DNA of 64,000 nucleotides from Sulfuritalea sp. (GCA_030247575.1 JAOTRV010000017.1:1-64000); one strand, 5' to 3'; positions 44,920-54,828 are shown, counted from the first letter of the stretch. A program made the numbers and translations. Notes: generated by a model from the sequence alone, not told the origin.

Positions 44920-47541
44920 ATGCGTACTTCCGCCCTCCGCCCCATTCTGATGACATCCCGCCGCAATCCATTGCTGGCCAAGTGGCTGCCTTTCCTGAGG
45001 TGGTGGCCGCGGGTCAACCGCGCGACGCTGCGCGACGATCTCATCGCGGGCCTCACCGGCGCGCTGATCGTGCTGCCGCAAGGCGTCGCCTTCGCCACCA
45101 TCGCCGGTCTGCCGCCGCAATACGGCCTGTATGCCGCCATGCTGCCGGCCGTGATCGCCGCGCTGTTCGGTTCGAGCTGGCACCTCGTCTCCGGGCCGAC
45201 CACGGCCATTTCGATTGCCGTGTTCGCCGCCCTGTCGCATCAGGCCGAGCCCGGCTCGGCCCATTACATCAGCCTGGTGCTGACGCTGACCTTCCTCGTC
45301 GGCGTGTTCCAGCTGGTGCTGGGACTGGCGCGCATGGGCGTGCTGGTCAATTTCATTTCGCACACCGTGGTCATCGGCTTCACCTCGGGCGCCGCCATCC
45401 TCATCGCGGCGAGCCAGGTCAGGAGTTTCTTCGGCATCGACATTCCGCGCGGCACGCCCTTCTACGAAACCATCCGCCTGCTCTTCGTCCAGTTCGCCGA
45501 CATCAATCCCTGGGTGACGGCCGTCGCCGGCATCACGCTGGCCAGCGGTATCCTGACCCGCCGCTACCTGAAGAAGCTGCCCTACATGATCGTCGCCATG
45601 ATCGTCGGCAGCCTGTTCGCCGAAGGCCTCAATCTCCGGCTCGGCCAGGATGCCACGGGCATCATCACGATAGGCGCGCTGCCGGCCACGCTGCCGCCGC
45701 TGTCGCTGCCCGATTTCTCGCTGGCGTCGCTGCGCGTGACCATCGGCCCGGCGCTGGTCATCACCATGCTGGCGCTGACCGAGGCGGTGTCGATCAGCCG
45801 CGCCATCGCCGTGCGCTCCGAGCAGCGCGTCGACGGCAACCAGGAATTCATCGGCCAGGGGCTGTCCAACATCGTCGGCGCCTTTTTCTCGGGCTACGCT
45901 TCCTCCGGTTCGTTCAACCGCAGCGGCGTCAATTACGAAGCGGGGGCGCGCACGCCGCTGGCCTCGATCTTCGCCTCGATCGCCCTGGTCGCGGTGCTGC
46001 TGCTGGTGGCGCCCCTCGCCGCCTACCTGCCTACCGCCGCAATGGCCGGCATCCTGTTTCTGGTGGCCTGGGGCCTGGTCGATTTTCACCACATCGAGAG
46101 CATCTGGCACACCAGCAAGGCGGAATCGGCAATTCTCGCGGCGACGCTGATCGGCACGCTGTTCAACCTCGAAGCCGGCATTTTCGTCGGCGTCTTCCTC
46201 TCGCTGGTGATGTTCCTCTACCGCACCTCGCGCCCCGAGATCATCCCCGTGGTGCCGGCGCCCGAGGAAGGCGCCTACCACTTCGTGCGCGCCCGCGGCC
46301 ACCCTGAATGCCCGCAACTGCGCATCGTGCGCATCAACGGCCCGCTCTACTTCGGCGCCGCCAACTATGTGCAGCAGGCATTGCAGCAGATCGACGAGGA
46401 CAACCCCCTGCAGAAGTCCGTGCTGATCGCGGCGGCCAGCCTGAGCTATATCGACGTCGCCGGGGCCGAGGTGCTGGCCCAGGAAGCGCGCCGCCGCCGC
46501 CGGCTCGGCGGCGGCCTGTATTTCTACCGGCTCAACCAGCGGCTGCAAAACTTCCTCAAGCAGGGCAACTATGTCAAGGACATCGGCGAGGGGGCCTTCT
46601 TCCCGGTCATGACCAACGTCACCGGCGCGCTTTACTGGACGCTCGACCCGGATGTCTGCCGCACCTGCAAGACGCGCATCTTCAAGGAGTGCCATGACAA
46701 GCTGCTGCCCGACGGCCTGCGTCGCCAGCGCCTGCTGCTGGCCACCGACGGCAGCGAATTTTCGGCGGCACCGGCGGCGATCGCCATCGCGCTGGCGCGC
46801 AGTTTCGGGGTCACGCTCGACATCATGACCGCCGTCGGCACACTCGATGAAACCGGACTGGCGCGCGAGCGCCTCGCCCCGGTGCAGCGCCAGGCGCTGG
46901 TGGCCGGCGTCGACAACGAGGAAATCGTGCGCCAGGGCAAGCAGCCGGTGCAGGAAGTTATCGCCGCCGCCGCGGCTGCCGACACCAACATTCTCGTCAT
47001 CGGCCGGCGGCCGCCGCGGGGCGACCTCAAGGACAAACTGCTTGGCGACGCCGCCGCGCAAATCATCGGCAGCGCGCCCTGCCACGTCCTGGTCGCCGGC
47101 CCGCAGGCCGCTATGTGGCAAAAACGGATCATCCTGGCCAGCGACGGCACCGACAGCAGCGACTCCATCGCCGAAGTCGCCGGCCAGATCGCCCGGGTCA
47201 CCGGCACGCCGGTCACCGTCGTCGGCGCCATCGCCCACGAAAAGGATCGCGCGGAAGCCTTCGCCGACGCCGGGCACAAGGCGGGCCTGATGCGACTCGA
47301 CGGGGTGGAATGCGACACGCGCATCGTCTGCGCCGCACCGGAGCAGGCGATCATCGATGCGGCAAGGGAGCTCGACGCCGACCTCGTCGTGGTCGGCCAT
47401 CACCGCGGCAAGGGACTCAATCGCGTCATTGCCGGCAGCGTCACCGACCGGGTGGTCGGCACACTGGCCTGTGCCGTGCTGGTGGTCAAGCCGGCGGCGG
47501 AAACCGGCGACGTCAAGGCCGCCATCGACAAGCAATCCTGA
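44920..47541 (+). CDS. SulP family anion transporter fused to two Usp domains
   Basis: An 873-residue fusion. SulP transmembrane core over about 30-430 (LPQGVAFATIAGLPPQYGLYAAMLP, SGPTTAISIAVFAALS). A STAS domain follows at about 455-560 (RINGPLYFGAANYVQQAL, SYIDVAGAEVL), then two consecutive universal-stress domains at about 605-725 and 730-860 (LLLATDGSEFSAAPAA; IILASDGTDSSDSIAEV; each ending HVLVAG / AVLVVK). SulP proteins carry sulfate, bicarbonate or other anions. Two ATGs (44920 and 44950) are possible; no strong ribosome site precedes either. Confidence 0.93.
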   Translation: MRTSALRPILMTSRRNPLLAKWLPFLRWWPRVNRATLRDDLIAGLTGALIVLPQGVAFATIAGLPPQYGLYAAMLPAVIAALFGSSWHLVSGPTTAISIAVFAALSHQAEPGSAHYISLVLTLTFLVGVFQLVLGLARMGVLVNFISHTVVIGFTSGAAILIAASQVRSFFGIDIPRGTPFYETIRLLFVQFADINPWVTAVAGITLASGILTRRYLKKLPYMIVAMIVGSLFAEGLNLRLGQDATGIITIGALPATLPPLSLPDFSLASLRVTIGPALVITMLALTEAVSISRAIAVRSEQRVDGNQEFIGQGLSNIVGAFFSGYASSGSFNRSGVNYEAGARTPLASIFASIALVAVLLLVAPLAAYLPTAAMAGILFLVAWGLVDFHHIESIWHTSKAESAILAATLIGTLFNLEAGIFVGVFLSLVMFLYRTSRPEIIPVVPAPEEGAYHFVRARGHPECPQLRIVRINGPLYFGAANYVQQALQQIDEDNPLQKSVLIAAASLSYIDVAGAEVLAQEARRRRRLGGGLYFYRLNQRLQNFLKQGNYVKDIGEGAFFPVMTNVTGALYWTLDPDVCRTCKTRIFKECHDKLLPDGLRRQRLLLATDGSEFSAAPAAIAIALARSFGVTLDIMTAVGTLDETGLARERLAPVQRQALVAGVDNEEIVRQGKQPVQEVIAAAAAADTNILVIGRRPPRGDLKDKLLGDAAAQIIGSAPCHVLVAGPQAAMWQKRIILASDGTDSSDSIAEVAGQIARVTGTPVTVVGAIAHEKDRAEAFADAGHKAGLMRLDGVECDTRIVCAAPEQAIIDAARELDADLVVVGHHRGKGLNRVIAGSVTDRVVGTLACAVLVVKPAAETGDVKAAIDKQS

Positions 47542-47542
47542 A

Positions 47543-47596
47543 CGCCCGCAACGCCGATCGCCCAGGCGGCCGCCTGGCCTGCGACTGTTGCGGGCG
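47543..47596. terminator. Nested palindrome between convergent genes
   Basis: CGCCCGCAAC (47543-47552) pairs with GTTGCGGGCG (47587-47596) and encloses the perfect 16-bp palindrome CCAGGCGGCCGCCTGG (47562-47577). It lies right after the sulP stop and before the end of the convergent DUF4870-type gene. There is no T-run, so a structural or mRNA-end role is more likely than classical termination. Confidence 0.55.
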
Positions 47597-47601
47597 GCGG
47601 G

Positions 47602-48039
47602 TCAGGCGACCGGCATCGGCATGGCGCGCCGGTCGAGCAGCGCCATCCAGCCGCGGATCACCCGGTAGAGCACCCACAGCCCGGTACCGACGATGACCAT
47701 GAACGCCGCCGGAATGCCGATCAGGGTGAGCGCCAGCAGGCCGGCCACCAGCAGCCACAGGGCGGCAAACCAGAAACTGCGCAACTGCCAGCGCCAGTGC
47801 GTCGCCAGCCAGGTGCCGCGCACCCTGCCGGAGGTGACATAGTTGATGATCACGGCAATGATCGACGGCCAGCCGAAAACGAAGGCGCCGATAATGGTGG
47901 CCGAGCTGAGGATCCCGGACGCGGCCGACAGCGCATGCAGTCCGTACATCACATGGCACCAGGCGCGCGGGCCGTCCAGATCGCCTTCCGGCTGGCCGCT
48001 GGCTTCATCCTGCGCGGGAATCACTTCGGGTTCGGTCAT
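47602..48039 (-). CDS. DUF4870-like small membrane protein
   Basis: 145 residues, starting at ATG 48039, eight bases after the ubiD stop. Four hydrophobic segments are seen between residues 30 and 135 (SSATIIGAFVFGWPSIIAV, FWFAALWLLVAGLLAL, GIPAAFMVIVGTGLWVLYRV). The N-terminus is acidic and cytoplasmic-looking. The segment order and RAWCHVMYGLHALS start fit the DUF4870 family. Probably co-transcribed with ubiD; function unknown. Confidence 0.78.
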   Translation of the reverse strand: MTEPEVIPAQDEASGQPEGDLDGPRAWCHVMYGLHALSAASGILSSATIIGAFVFGWPSIIAVIINYVTSGRVRGTWLATHWRWQLRSFWFAALWLLVAGLLALTLIGIPAAFMVIVGTGLWVLYRVIRGWMALLDRRAMPMPVA

Positions 48040-48047
48040 TGCGGCTC

Positions 48048-49538
48048 CTAGAGTCCCAGGTCTTGCCACAGCGCATCGACGCGCTGCTTGACGGCCGGGT
48101 CCATGACGATCGGACGACCCCACTCGCGGGTCGTTTCGCCCGGCCACTTGTTGGTCGCATCGATGCCCATTTTGCTCCCGAGGCTCGCCACCGGTGAAGC
48201 GAAATCGAGGTAATCAATGGGCGTGTTCTCGGCTATCAGCGTGTCGCGCGCGGCGTCGACCCGCGTGGTGAGCGCCCAGATCACTTCCGGCCAGGAGCGC
48301 ACATCGACATCGTCGTCGGTGACGATGATGAACTTGGTGTACATGAACTGGCGCAGGAAGCTCCAGATGCCGAACATCACGCGCTTGGCATGTCCCGGAT
48401 ACTGCTTCCTGATGCTGACCACGGCCATGCGGTAGGAACAGCCCTCGGGCGGCAGGTAGAAATCGACGATCTCGGGGAACTGCTTTTGCAGCAGCGGCAC
48501 GAAGACTTCGTTCAGGGCCAGACCGAGCATCGCCGGCTCGTCCGGCGGCTTGCCGGTGTAGGTGGAATGGTAGATCGGATCGCGGCGCATGGTGATGCGC
48601 TCGATGGTGAACACCGGAAACCCGGCCACCTCGTTGTAATACCCGGTGTGGTCGCCGTAAGGTCCCTCCGCGGCGGTTTGACCGGGATTGATGACGCCTT
48701 CCAGCACGAATTCCGCCGAGGCCGGCACCTGCAGGTCGGAGCCGAGGCACTTCACCACTTCGGTCTTCGCGCCGCGCAACAGGCCGGCGAACTGGTATTC
48801 CGACAGCGTATCGGGAACCGGCGTGACCGCCGCCAGGATCGTCGCCGGATCGGCGCCGATCACCACCGCCACCGGGAAAGGCTCGCCGGGGTGCGCCGCG
48901 CAATGTTCGCGGTAATCCAGCGCGCCGCCGCGATGCGCCAGCCAGCGCATGATGACCTTGTCGCGCCCGATGATCTGCTGGCGATAAATGCCGAGGTTCT
49001 GCCGGGGCCGCGACGGCCCACGCGTGACGACCAGGCCCCAGGTGATCAGGGGCGCCGCGTCGCCGGGCCAGCAGGTCTGCACCGGCAGGCGCGCCAGATC
49101 GACGTCGCGGCCTTCCCAAACCACGTCCTGACAGGGCGCCGAGTTCAGCAGCTTCGGCGCCATGTGGAGTACCTGTTTGAATACCGGCAGCTTCTCCCAT
49201 GCATCCTTGAGGCCCTTGGGCGGCTCGGGCTCCTTGAGAAAGGCCAGCAGCGTGCCGACGTCGCGCAGGCGGGGTTTCCAGTCGGCAGCTGCATTGCTGT
49301 CGCCCTCGCCGGCGGCAATGCCGAGCGCCACCCGGCGCGGCGTGCCGAACAGGTTGGCCAGCACCGGAATCGAATGGCCCTTCGGCTTCTCGAAGAGCAG
49401 GGCCGGCCCGCCGGCGCGCAGCACGCGATCGGCGATTTCGGTCATTTCCAGATTCGGGTCCACCTCGACGGCGATGCGCTTGAGTTCGCCGAGCGCTTCG
49501 AGTTGAACGATGAAATCGCGCAGGTCGGTATGTTTCAT
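48048..49538 (-). CDS. ubiD: 3-octaprenyl-4-hydroxybenzoate carboxy-lyase
   Basis: prFMN-dependent decarboxylase of ubiquinone biosynthesis. 496 residues, nearly the length of E. coli UbiD, with [14 protein letters not shown] (active-site Glu region) and the metal/prFMN segment [21 protein letters not shown]. It is downstream of ubiA on the same strand. Confidence 0.96.
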   Translation of the reverse strand: MKHTDLRDFIVQLEALGELKRIAVEVDPNLEMTEIADRVLRAGGPALLFEKPKGHSIPVLANLFGTPRRVALGIAAGEGDSNAAADWKPRLRDVGTLLAFLKEPEPPKGLKDAWEKLPVFKQVLHMAPKLLNSAPCQDVVWEGRDVDLARLPVQTCWPGDAAPLITWGLVVTRGPSRPRQNLGIYRQQIIGRDKVIMRWLAHRGGALDYREHCAAHPGEPFPVAVVIGADPATILAAVTPVPDTLSEYQFAGLLRGAKTEVVKCLGSDLQVPASAEFVLEGVINPGQTAAEGPYGDHTGYYNEVAGFPVFTIERITMRRDPIYHSTYTGKPPDEPAMLGLALNEVFVPLLQKQFPEIVDFYLPPEGCSYRMAVVSIRKQYPGHAKRVMFGIWSFLRQFMYTKFIIVTDDDVDVRSWPEVIWALTTRVDAARDTLIAENTPIDYLDFASPVASLGSKMGIDATNKWPGETTREWGRPIVMDPAVKQRVDALWQDLGL

Positions 49539-49572
49539 GATGTCAGTGTAACCGCCCGACGCCCCGCAGGCA

Positions 49573-50460
49573 TCACTGCGTCAGCCAGGGCCGGAGATTG
49601 AGCTCGGCGACGATGCCGGCGAAGATCGCCGCACCGAGCCAGTTGTTGTGGCGGAAGGCGGCAAAGCTGCCCTCGCGGCTGCGGCCGCGGATCAGCGTGT
49701 AGTGATATCCGGCGATCGCGGCCGCAACCACCAGCCCGCCGAAATAGCCGGCACCGTAGCGCAGGTCCCAGCCGACCGCAGCCAGAATGCCGAGCATGGC
49801 GGCGTAGCAGATCATCACGGCCAGCACGTCGAAGCGGCCGAAGGTGATCGCGGACGTATGGATGCCGATCTTGAGGTCGTCCTCGCGGTCGACCATGGCG
49901 TACTCGGTGTCGTAGGCCAGCGCCCAGAAGATGTTGGCCAGCAGCAGCGTCCAGCCCAGCGGGCCGACTTCGCCGGTCGCCGCGGCGAAGGCCATGGGAA
50001 TGCCGAAGCCGAAGGCGACGCCGAGATAGGCCTGCGGCAGGAAAAAGAAGCGCTTGGTGAAGGGATAGCTGGCGGCGAGGAACAGCGCGATCAGCGTCAG
50101 CCACCAGACCTCGCGGAAGATCGGCAGCACCAGCAGGAAGGCGCAGAAAATCAGCACCGCGGCCAGCGTCAATGCTTCATGAACGGAAACCTTGCGCGCC
50201 GCCAGCGGCCGGTTCCGGGTGCGTTCGACATGCGGATCGAAATCGCGATCGGCATAGTCGTTGATGACACAACCGGCGGAACGCATCAGCAGCGTGCCCA
50301 GGGCGAATATCCAGACCAGCATCCAGTGCGGCTGCCCGCGGGTCGCGATCCACAACGCCCACAACGTCGGCCACAGCAGCAGCAGCGTGCCGATCGGCTT
50401 GTCCAGCCGCATCAGCTTTTCGTAGAGGTCGAGGCGCTGCTTGAGTTCTTCGAGTGTCAT
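49573..50460 (-). CDS. ubiA: 4-hydroxybenzoate octaprenyltransferase
   Basis: Membrane prenyltransferase of ubiquinone biosynthesis. 295 residues, eight to nine membrane segments. The two Asp-rich motifs [15 protein letters not shown] and [12 protein letters not shown] bind the Mg-prenyl diphosphate. Start at ATG 50460 ([10 protein letters not shown]). UbiA and UbiD adjacent define a quinone unit. Confidence 0.96.
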   Translation of the reverse strand: MTLEELKQRLDLYEKLMRLDKPIGTLLLLWPTLWALWIATRGQPHWMLVWIFALGTLLMRSAGCVINDYADRDFDPHVERTRNRPLAARKVSVHEALTLAAVLIFCAFLLVLPIFREVWWLTLIALFLAASYPFTKRFFFLPQAYLGVAFGFGIPMAFAAATGEVGPLGWTLLLANIFWALAYDTEYAMVDREDDLKIGIHTSAITFGRFDVLAVMICYAAMLGILAAVGWDLRYGAGYFGGLVVAAAIAGYHYTLIRGRSREGSFAAFRHNNWLGAAIFAGIVAELNLRPWLTQ

Positions 50461-50502
50461 GCGTCAAATTTTACCGGCAGCCGACCCAGCTCGCTGTCAG
50501 CC

Positions 50503-50793
50503 TCAAAGGACGCCGTATTTCCGCTTGCGCTCGGCGGTGAATGCCCACCAGGGCTTGGACTCTTCTCCGTCCATGAAGCGCGTGATGGATATGAACACGT
50601 CCAGCACACAGGGATCCTGCCGCATCGCGCTTTTGGAGCAGAGGCTACGGTAGAGCTTGAACGGATCGCGGCCAATCAGTTGCGCGGGGGTGCGAACGCC
50701 GATGAGCTCCAAATCCCTTTTCATGGCGGGACCCACGTTCGGCAGGTCCGTAAGCAGCCGCACCTGCCCGCGCTCAACCCTGGCCGGATTCAT
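50503..50793 (-). CDS. Helix-hairpin-helix protein, Cdd1/pathogenicity-locus type
   Basis: 96 residues with an N-terminal HhH-like segment (LLTDLPNVGPAMKRDLELIGVRTPAQL) and the Cdd1-type core (LYRSLCSKSAMRQDPCVLDVFISITRF) ending PWWAFTAERK. Function not established in the family. It overlaps the zinc-ribbon gene upstream by 20 bases, so the two are probably coupled. Confidence 0.82.
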   Translation of the reverse strand: MNPARVERGQVRLLTDLPNVGPAMKRDLELIGVRTPAQLIGRDPFKLYRSLCSKSAMRQDPCVLDVFISITRFMDGEESKPWWAFTAERKRKYGVL

Positions 50794-51055
50794 GCGTCTG
50801 CTTCCATCGCTTGAGCCGGCCGAGCCCGCTGGGAAAGAAGCTGGCCACGATCCTGGGGAAGCCTCTCTCCCACAACTTCTCGACCACCAGGGCTTTCATT
50901 TCCGCCATGCTCATGTCGGGATTCACAAACGCGCCATTGACGTAGCAGTAGCTGCAATACTCCCGACTCAAGCTACCGTCAGCGTTGCTTCCACCGCCAT
51001 TCGGGTCGGCCTTGAGAGGCATGCCGCAACTTTGACATTTGCTGCTGGTTGCCAT
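50774..51055 (-). CDS. Zinc-ribbon domain protein
   Basis: 93 residues. A treble-clef or ribbon-like cysteine set is at the N-terminus: SKCQSCGMPL and REYCSYCYVNG, followed by a helical tail (MAEMKALVVEKLWERGFP). The family is the small putative zinc ribbon often found beside transcription regulators. Coupled to the Cdd1-like gene. Confidence 0.82.
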   Translation of the reverse strand: MATSSKCQSCGMPLKADPNGGGSNADGSLSREYCSYCYVNGAFVNPDMSMAEMKALVVEKLWERGFPRIVASFFPSGLGRLKRWKQTHESGQG

Positions 51056-51090
51056 TTCGGACTCCGTTTCTAGGGCTTCAATGTTTCAAT

Positions 51091-51501
51091 TCACCGGCGT
51101 AAGAAGTCTGCCGACTGCCACCTGGCGTCCGACGGGCGTTTAATTTCAAGAACCTTCCAAGCGTTGTTGGATGTGTCTCCGCGCATTGCGCGGGCAAGTT
51201 GTGACATCGATGGATAGCTTTCCTCTTCCCACATGATTTCACCGTTAGCAACTTCCGCGACCTTAAATTCGCCGTAATGCTTTGTGCGGATTTGGGTACC
51301 TTCCGGCAGGAACAATGCCTCCCAGTAGATACCTTGTGCAAGTGGCTCACGCGCGGCAAAATCTTCGGCTGTGCGGTCGAGGAAGTCTTGTGCAACTTGC
51401 TCTAGAACGGAACTCACCCCGCTAGGAAAGCGGCGTGCGAACTCGGCGTATAGCTCGATTGACACAGGGACGGAAACAAAGGCGTCAAGGTTTAGCGACA
51501 T
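51091..51501 (-). CDS. RAMA-like domain protein
   Basis: 136 residues starting at ATG 51501, eight bases after GGAGA. The C-terminal part (about 62-134) matches the RAMA pattern: GTQIRTKHYGEFKVAEV-like opening, EEESYPSMSQLARAMRG and a conserved NAWKVLEIK. RAMA domains accompany restriction-modification and other defence proteins but no such gene is visible here. The N-terminus is a short helical region. It is first in the minus run with the zinc-ribbon and Cdd1 genes. Confidence 0.7.
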   Translation of the reverse strand: MSLNLDAFVSVPVSIELYAEFARRFPSGVSSVLEQVAQDFLDRTAEDFAAREPLAQGIYWEALFLPEGTQIRTKHYGEFKVAEVANGEIMWEEESYPSMSQLARAMRGDTSNNAWKVLEIKRPSDARWQSADFLRR

Positions 51502-51533
51502 AGCGGTTCTCCATAGCAAGTTGAGAGTTTGCT

Positions 51534-51561
51534 ATTGTAGCGCTACGTAGCACTACGTCAA
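51534..51561 (-). promoter_or_regulatory. Promoter of the RAMA-like gene with tandem 10-bp repeats
   Basis: On the minus strand TTGACG (51556-51561) and TACAAT (51534-51539) are 16 bases apart. The spacer holds two near-identical 10-base units, GTAGCGCTAC and GTAGCACTAC (51537-51556), which are ideal for a repressor that blocks polymerase. Confidence 0.65.
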
Positions 51562-51673
51562 TTGAACAGCAAATTTGCAGGGCTTCGCGGACGGGCTGCT
51601 GCAAAACCGGCAATGCTTTTCGATGACGGCATCTTGCTGCCAATCGAATGGAATATCAAGCGAGCATCCGCTC

Positions 51674-51979
51674 TCAGTCTTCGTCCTGCCCCCAATAGCC
51701 CGCCTCACGCTGGTGACGGATCGCAAGAATCAGGACGGCGTCGCTATCATTTTCAAAGCTGTAAAGCGCCACGTAGCCGGTACGTCCGCGGGATATCACC
51801 AGCTCGCGCAATCCGTGCTCCACCGGGCGGCCGATCAGCGGATGGCGGCCCAGCAAGGCCACTGCTTCCTCGATCAAGCCGATGGTCTCGGCCGCCGCCG
51901 TCGGATCAATCCCGATGAGGAAGTCGGTCAGCCGCTCGAGATCGGCAAACGCCCGCGCCGAATAGCTCAGCTTTGCCAA
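51674..51979 (-). CDS. RelE/ParE superfamily toxin
   Basis: 101 residues from TTG 51979 (MAKLSYSARAFADLERLTDF). The ParE pattern runs through IDPTAAAETIGLIEEAVALLGRHPLIGRPV, RELVISRGRTGYVALYSF and VLILAIRHQREAGY. It begins 13 bases inside the antitoxin gene, which implies coupling. Confidence 0.85.
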   Translation of the reverse strand: MAKLSYSARAFADLERLTDFLIGIDPTAAAETIGLIEEAVALLGRHPLIGRPVEHGLRELVISRGRTGYVALYSFENDSDAVLILAIRHQREAGYWGQDED

Positions 51980-52251
51980 GAGCGGGCTTTCGGCTTCGCC
52001 GCCTTGTTGCCGGCAACGCGCGCCTTCAGGTAAGCGTGAACCTCGCCGGTATCGTAGCCCTTCCCGGTCTTCAGCATCTGTTCCCGTGCCGCTTGAGCCT
52101 CGCTTATGAAGCCGGCCCGCTGTTCGGCGGCCGTGGCTGCCTGCTCGATCGCACGGACCATGAAGGCATGGGGCGACACGCCGTTCTTCTCGGCCGCGGC
52201 GGCGGCTCGTTGCTTGAGTTCGTCGGAAAGCTTCAGGGATGTGGTGGGCAT
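51967..52251 (-). CDS. Ribbon-helix-helix antitoxin
   Basis: 94 residues starting at ATG 52251. N-terminal ribbon-helix-helix (TTSLKLSDELKQRAAAAAEKNGVSPHAFMV) and a charged C-terminal toxin-neutralising tail. Antitoxin first, toxin second, is the standard order; the pair probably represses its own promoter upstream. Confidence 0.85.
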   Translation of the reverse strand: MPTTSLKLSDELKQRAAAAAEKNGVSPHAFMVRAIEQAATAAEQRAGFISEAQAAREQMLKTGKGYDTGEVHAYLKARVAGNKAAKPKARSWQS

Positions 52252-52351
52252 TGCCGTGCTCCTTGTTGTTGCAGGTGACACCATGGTAACACCCGCATTC
52301 CATTGTCGGCAAGTCCGTGCTTCGGTGGAATGGCCGGCACGGCGGGCCGGC

Positions 52352-54457
52352 TCAGGCCTTGAGCAGCTCTTCGCGACCGCCCAGCCAGCGCTGCAGGTGC
52401 GCGGCGGCCGCCTCCGGCGCGCGGTGCAGCATGTCTTCGGCCGCGGCACGCGCCTGCTCGACCAGCGCGGCGTCTTCCAGGTCGGCGTAGCGCAGCAGCG
52501 GCAGCCCGCTTTGCCGGCTGCCGATGAATTCGCCGGGGCCGCGCAGGCGCAGGTCCTCGCGGGCGATCTCGAAGCCGTCGGTGCTTCCGAAAATGACTTT
52601 CAGTCGGGCGCGGGCGAGTTCGCCCAGCGGCTGGGCGTAGAGCAGGATGCAGGCCGACTGCGCCGTGCCGCGCCCGACGCGGCCGCGCAACTGGTGCAGT
52701 TGCGCGAGGCCGAAGCGCTCGGCGTGCTCGATCACCATCAGGCTCGCATTCGGCACATCGACGCCGACTTCGATCACCGTGGTGGCGACCAGCAGATGGA
52801 TCTCGTTCGCCACGAAAGCACTCATCACGGCGGCCTTTTCTGCGGGCTTGAGGCGGCCATGGACGAGTCCGATCTTCAGGTCGGGCAGATCGGCCGCGAG
52901 ACGGGCATAAGTTTCCTCGGCGGTCTTGAGTTGCAAAACGGCGTTTTGGCTCCGGCCGCTGCGCTTAACGTTCGCTTCGCTCGCGTTAGCCTCCGCCGAA
53001 ACCCCGTTTTCCTCGATCAGCGGACAGACCCAGTAGGCCTGCCCCCCGGCGCGGCAGGCATCATGTACACGCGCCACGACCTGGTCGCGGCGGCTTTCCG
53101 ACACGAGCTTGGTGGTGACCGGGCTGCGGCCGGGAGGCAACTCGTCGAGCACGGAAACGTCGAGGTCGGCGTAGTAGCTCATGGCCAGGGTGCGCGGAAT
53201 CGGCGTCGCCGACATCGCCAACTGGTGCGCGTAGAGGCCCTTCTCCTTCAGCGCCAGGCGCTGGCGTACTCCGAAGCGGTGCTGCTCGTCGACGATGGCG
53301 AGGCCGAGGCGGGCGAGCTCGACCTTGTCTTCGATCAGGGCGTGCGTGCCGACAATAATCGCCGTCTCGCCAGCGCCGACTTTTTCGATCGCCGCTTCCT
53401 TCTCGCGCTTTTTCAGGCTGCCGGTAAGCCACGCGACTTCGATGCCGAGGGGTTCCAGCCATGCCGCCAGCTTGCGGTAATGCTGCTCGGCGAGGATTTC
53501 CGTCGGCGCCATCAAGGCCGCCTGATGGCCGGCCTCGACCGCCTGCAGCATGGCCAGTGCGGCGACCACGGTCTTGCCGCTGCCGACGTCGCCCTGCAGC
53601 AGGCGCTGCATCGGATGCGGCTGGGCAAGGTCGGCGGCGATCTCCTGCCAGGCGTGCTGTTGTGCCGCGGTCAAACGAAACGGCAGGGATTTCAGCAAGG
53701 CGCCGGTCAGCTTCGCCGTCGGCTTCAGCGGCGGCGCACCGCGCGCACGGCGTGCGGTGTAGGCGCGACGCAGACTAAGTTGCTGCGCCAGCAATTCGTC
53801 GAACTGCACGCGGCGCCAGGCCGGATGCCCGCGGGCTTCGAGCTCGGCCTGGGTCATCTCCGGCGGCGGCGTATGCAGACGATGAATTGCCGCGGCGAAC
53901 TCGGGCAAGCCCAGCCGCTCGCGCAACTCGGGCGGCAGCGTATCGCCGAGGTCGGCGCGCGCCAGCGCCTTCTCGATCAGCCGGCGCAGGGTGCCCTGGC
54001 CGAGACCGGCCGTGGTCGGATAGACCGGCGTCAGGCATTCGGGCAGGGTTTCGCCGGCCGCCACGACATGGAAACGCGGATGGATGATCTCGGGGCCGAG
54101 ATAGCCCTCGTGCAGTTCGCCGAAGATCCGCAGATGCGCGCCCGGCTGCAAGGCCTTCTGCTGGCTCGGGTAGAAATTCAGGAAGCGCAAAATCAGGGCA
54201 CCGCTGCCGTCCCTGACCCGCGCCAGCAGCTGGCGACGCGGCCGGTAGGCGATTTCGCTGTCGACGACATCGACTTCGAACTGCGCCGCGACGCCGGGCC
54301 GCGCGTCGGCGAGCGCCGTGATGCGGGTTTCGTCTTCGTAGCGCAGCGGCAGATGCAGGATGAAATCGGCATCGGTGCGCAGACCGAGCCGGGCCAGGCG
54401 GGCCGCGAGGGTGTTGGCGCTCGCGGCCTTTTTTTCAGCCAAGGACGAGCACGGCAT
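52352..54457 (-). CDS. recG: ATP-dependent DNA helicase RecG
   Basis: Branch-migration helicase for replication forks. 701 residues: wedge/OB domain, then SF2 motifs [30 protein letters not shown] and [10 protein letters not shown]. It starts within ridA by 23 bases. Between motifs (residues about 483-508, after CPLIEE) there is an in-frame extra segment encoded by a 76-bp imperfect palindrome; most RecG proteins lack it. Confidence 0.94.
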   Translation of the reverse strand: MPCSSLAEKKAASANTLAARLARLGLRTDADFILHLPLRYEDETRITALADARPGVAAQFEVDVVDSEIAYRPRRQLLARVRDGSGALILRFLNFYPSQQKALQPGAHLRIFGELHEGYLGPEIIHPRFHVVAAGETLPECLTPVYPTTAGLGQGTLRRLIEKALARADLGDTLPPELRERLGLPEFAAAIHRLHTPPPEMTQAELEARGHPAWRRVQFDELLAQQLSLRRAYTARRARGAPPLKPTAKLTGALLKSLPFRLTAAQQHAWQEIAADLAQPHPMQRLLQGDVGSGKTVVAALAMLQAVEAGHQAALMAPTEILAEQHYRKLAAWLEPLGIEVAWLTGSLKKREKEAAIEKVGAGETAIIVGTHALIEDKVELARLGLAIVDEQHRFGVRQRLALKEKGLYAHQLAMSATPIPRTLAMSYYADLDVSVLDELPPGRSPVTTKLVSESRRDQVVARVHDACRAGGQAYWVCPLIEENGVSAEANASEANVKRSGRSQNAVLQLKTAEETYARLAADLPDLKIGLVHGRLKPAEKAAVMSAFVANEIHLLVATTVIEVGVDVPNASLMVIEHAERFGLAQLHQLRGRVGRGTAQSACILLYAQPLGELARARLKVIFGSTDGFEIAREDLRLRGPGEFIGSRQSGLPLLRYADLEDAALVEQARAAAEDMLHRAPEAAAAHLQRWLGGREELLKA
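52935..53010 (-). repeat. Palindromic element inserted in frame in recG
   Basis: AAAACGGCGTTTTGGC (52935-52950) and GCCGAAACCCCGTTTT (52995-53010) are inverted copies matching at 14 of 16 positions. Between them the core TTAACGTTCGCTTCGCTCGC continues the symmetry around about 52977. The element adds about 25 residues to RecG with no frame change. Confidence 0.8.
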
Positions 54458-54815
54458 CGGCCTCGACCAGGGCGCCGCGCGGCAATTCCTTGACGCCGAC
54501 CGCGGCGCGCGCCGGGAAGGGCTCGCTGACGTATTTCGCCATGGTCTCGTTCACCTTGGCGAAGTTGGCGAGATCGGTCAGGTAGATGTTGAATTTCACC
54601 GCGTCGTTCAGGGTAGCTCCGGCGGCGGCGGCCACGGCCTTGAGATTCTCGAAGACGCGCGCGATCTGCGCGTCGATGCCTTCGACCATCTGCATGCTGG
54701 CCGGATCGAGACCGATCTGGCCCGACAGGTAAACGGTGTCGCCGGCCTGCACGGCCTGCGAGTAGGTGCCGATGGCGGCGGGGGCGGCGGGAGTGGAAAT
54801 GATCTTGCGGCTCAT
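54435..54815 (-). CDS. ridA: Rid family imine/enamine deaminase
   Basis: A 126-residue protein that hydrolyses reactive 2-aminoacrylate and related enamines to ammonia and keto acids. Family signature is clear: [25 protein letters not shown] and [22 protein letters not shown], where the arginine binds the carboxylate. It is in a tight run with SPOR, hypothetical and metY genes upstream and recG downstream. Confidence 0.95.
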   Translation of the reverse strand: MSRKIISTPAAPAAIGTYSQAVQAGDTVYLSGQIGLDPASMQMVEGIDAQIARVFENLKAVAAAAGATLNDAVKFNIYLTDLANFAKVNETMAKYVSEPFPARAAVGVKELPRGALVEADAVLVLG

Positions 54816-54828
54816 GGTTTTGTCCTGT

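Noticed and set aside
44650-47535. A 961-codon open frame on the minus strand
   Set aside because: It is antisense to the SulP-Usp fusion, has no family similarity, and its composition (His/Arg/Gly-rich) is that of a shadow frame in GC-rich DNA.
52106-54493. A 795-codon open frame on the plus strand
   Set aside because: Antisense to recG; no recognisable domain.
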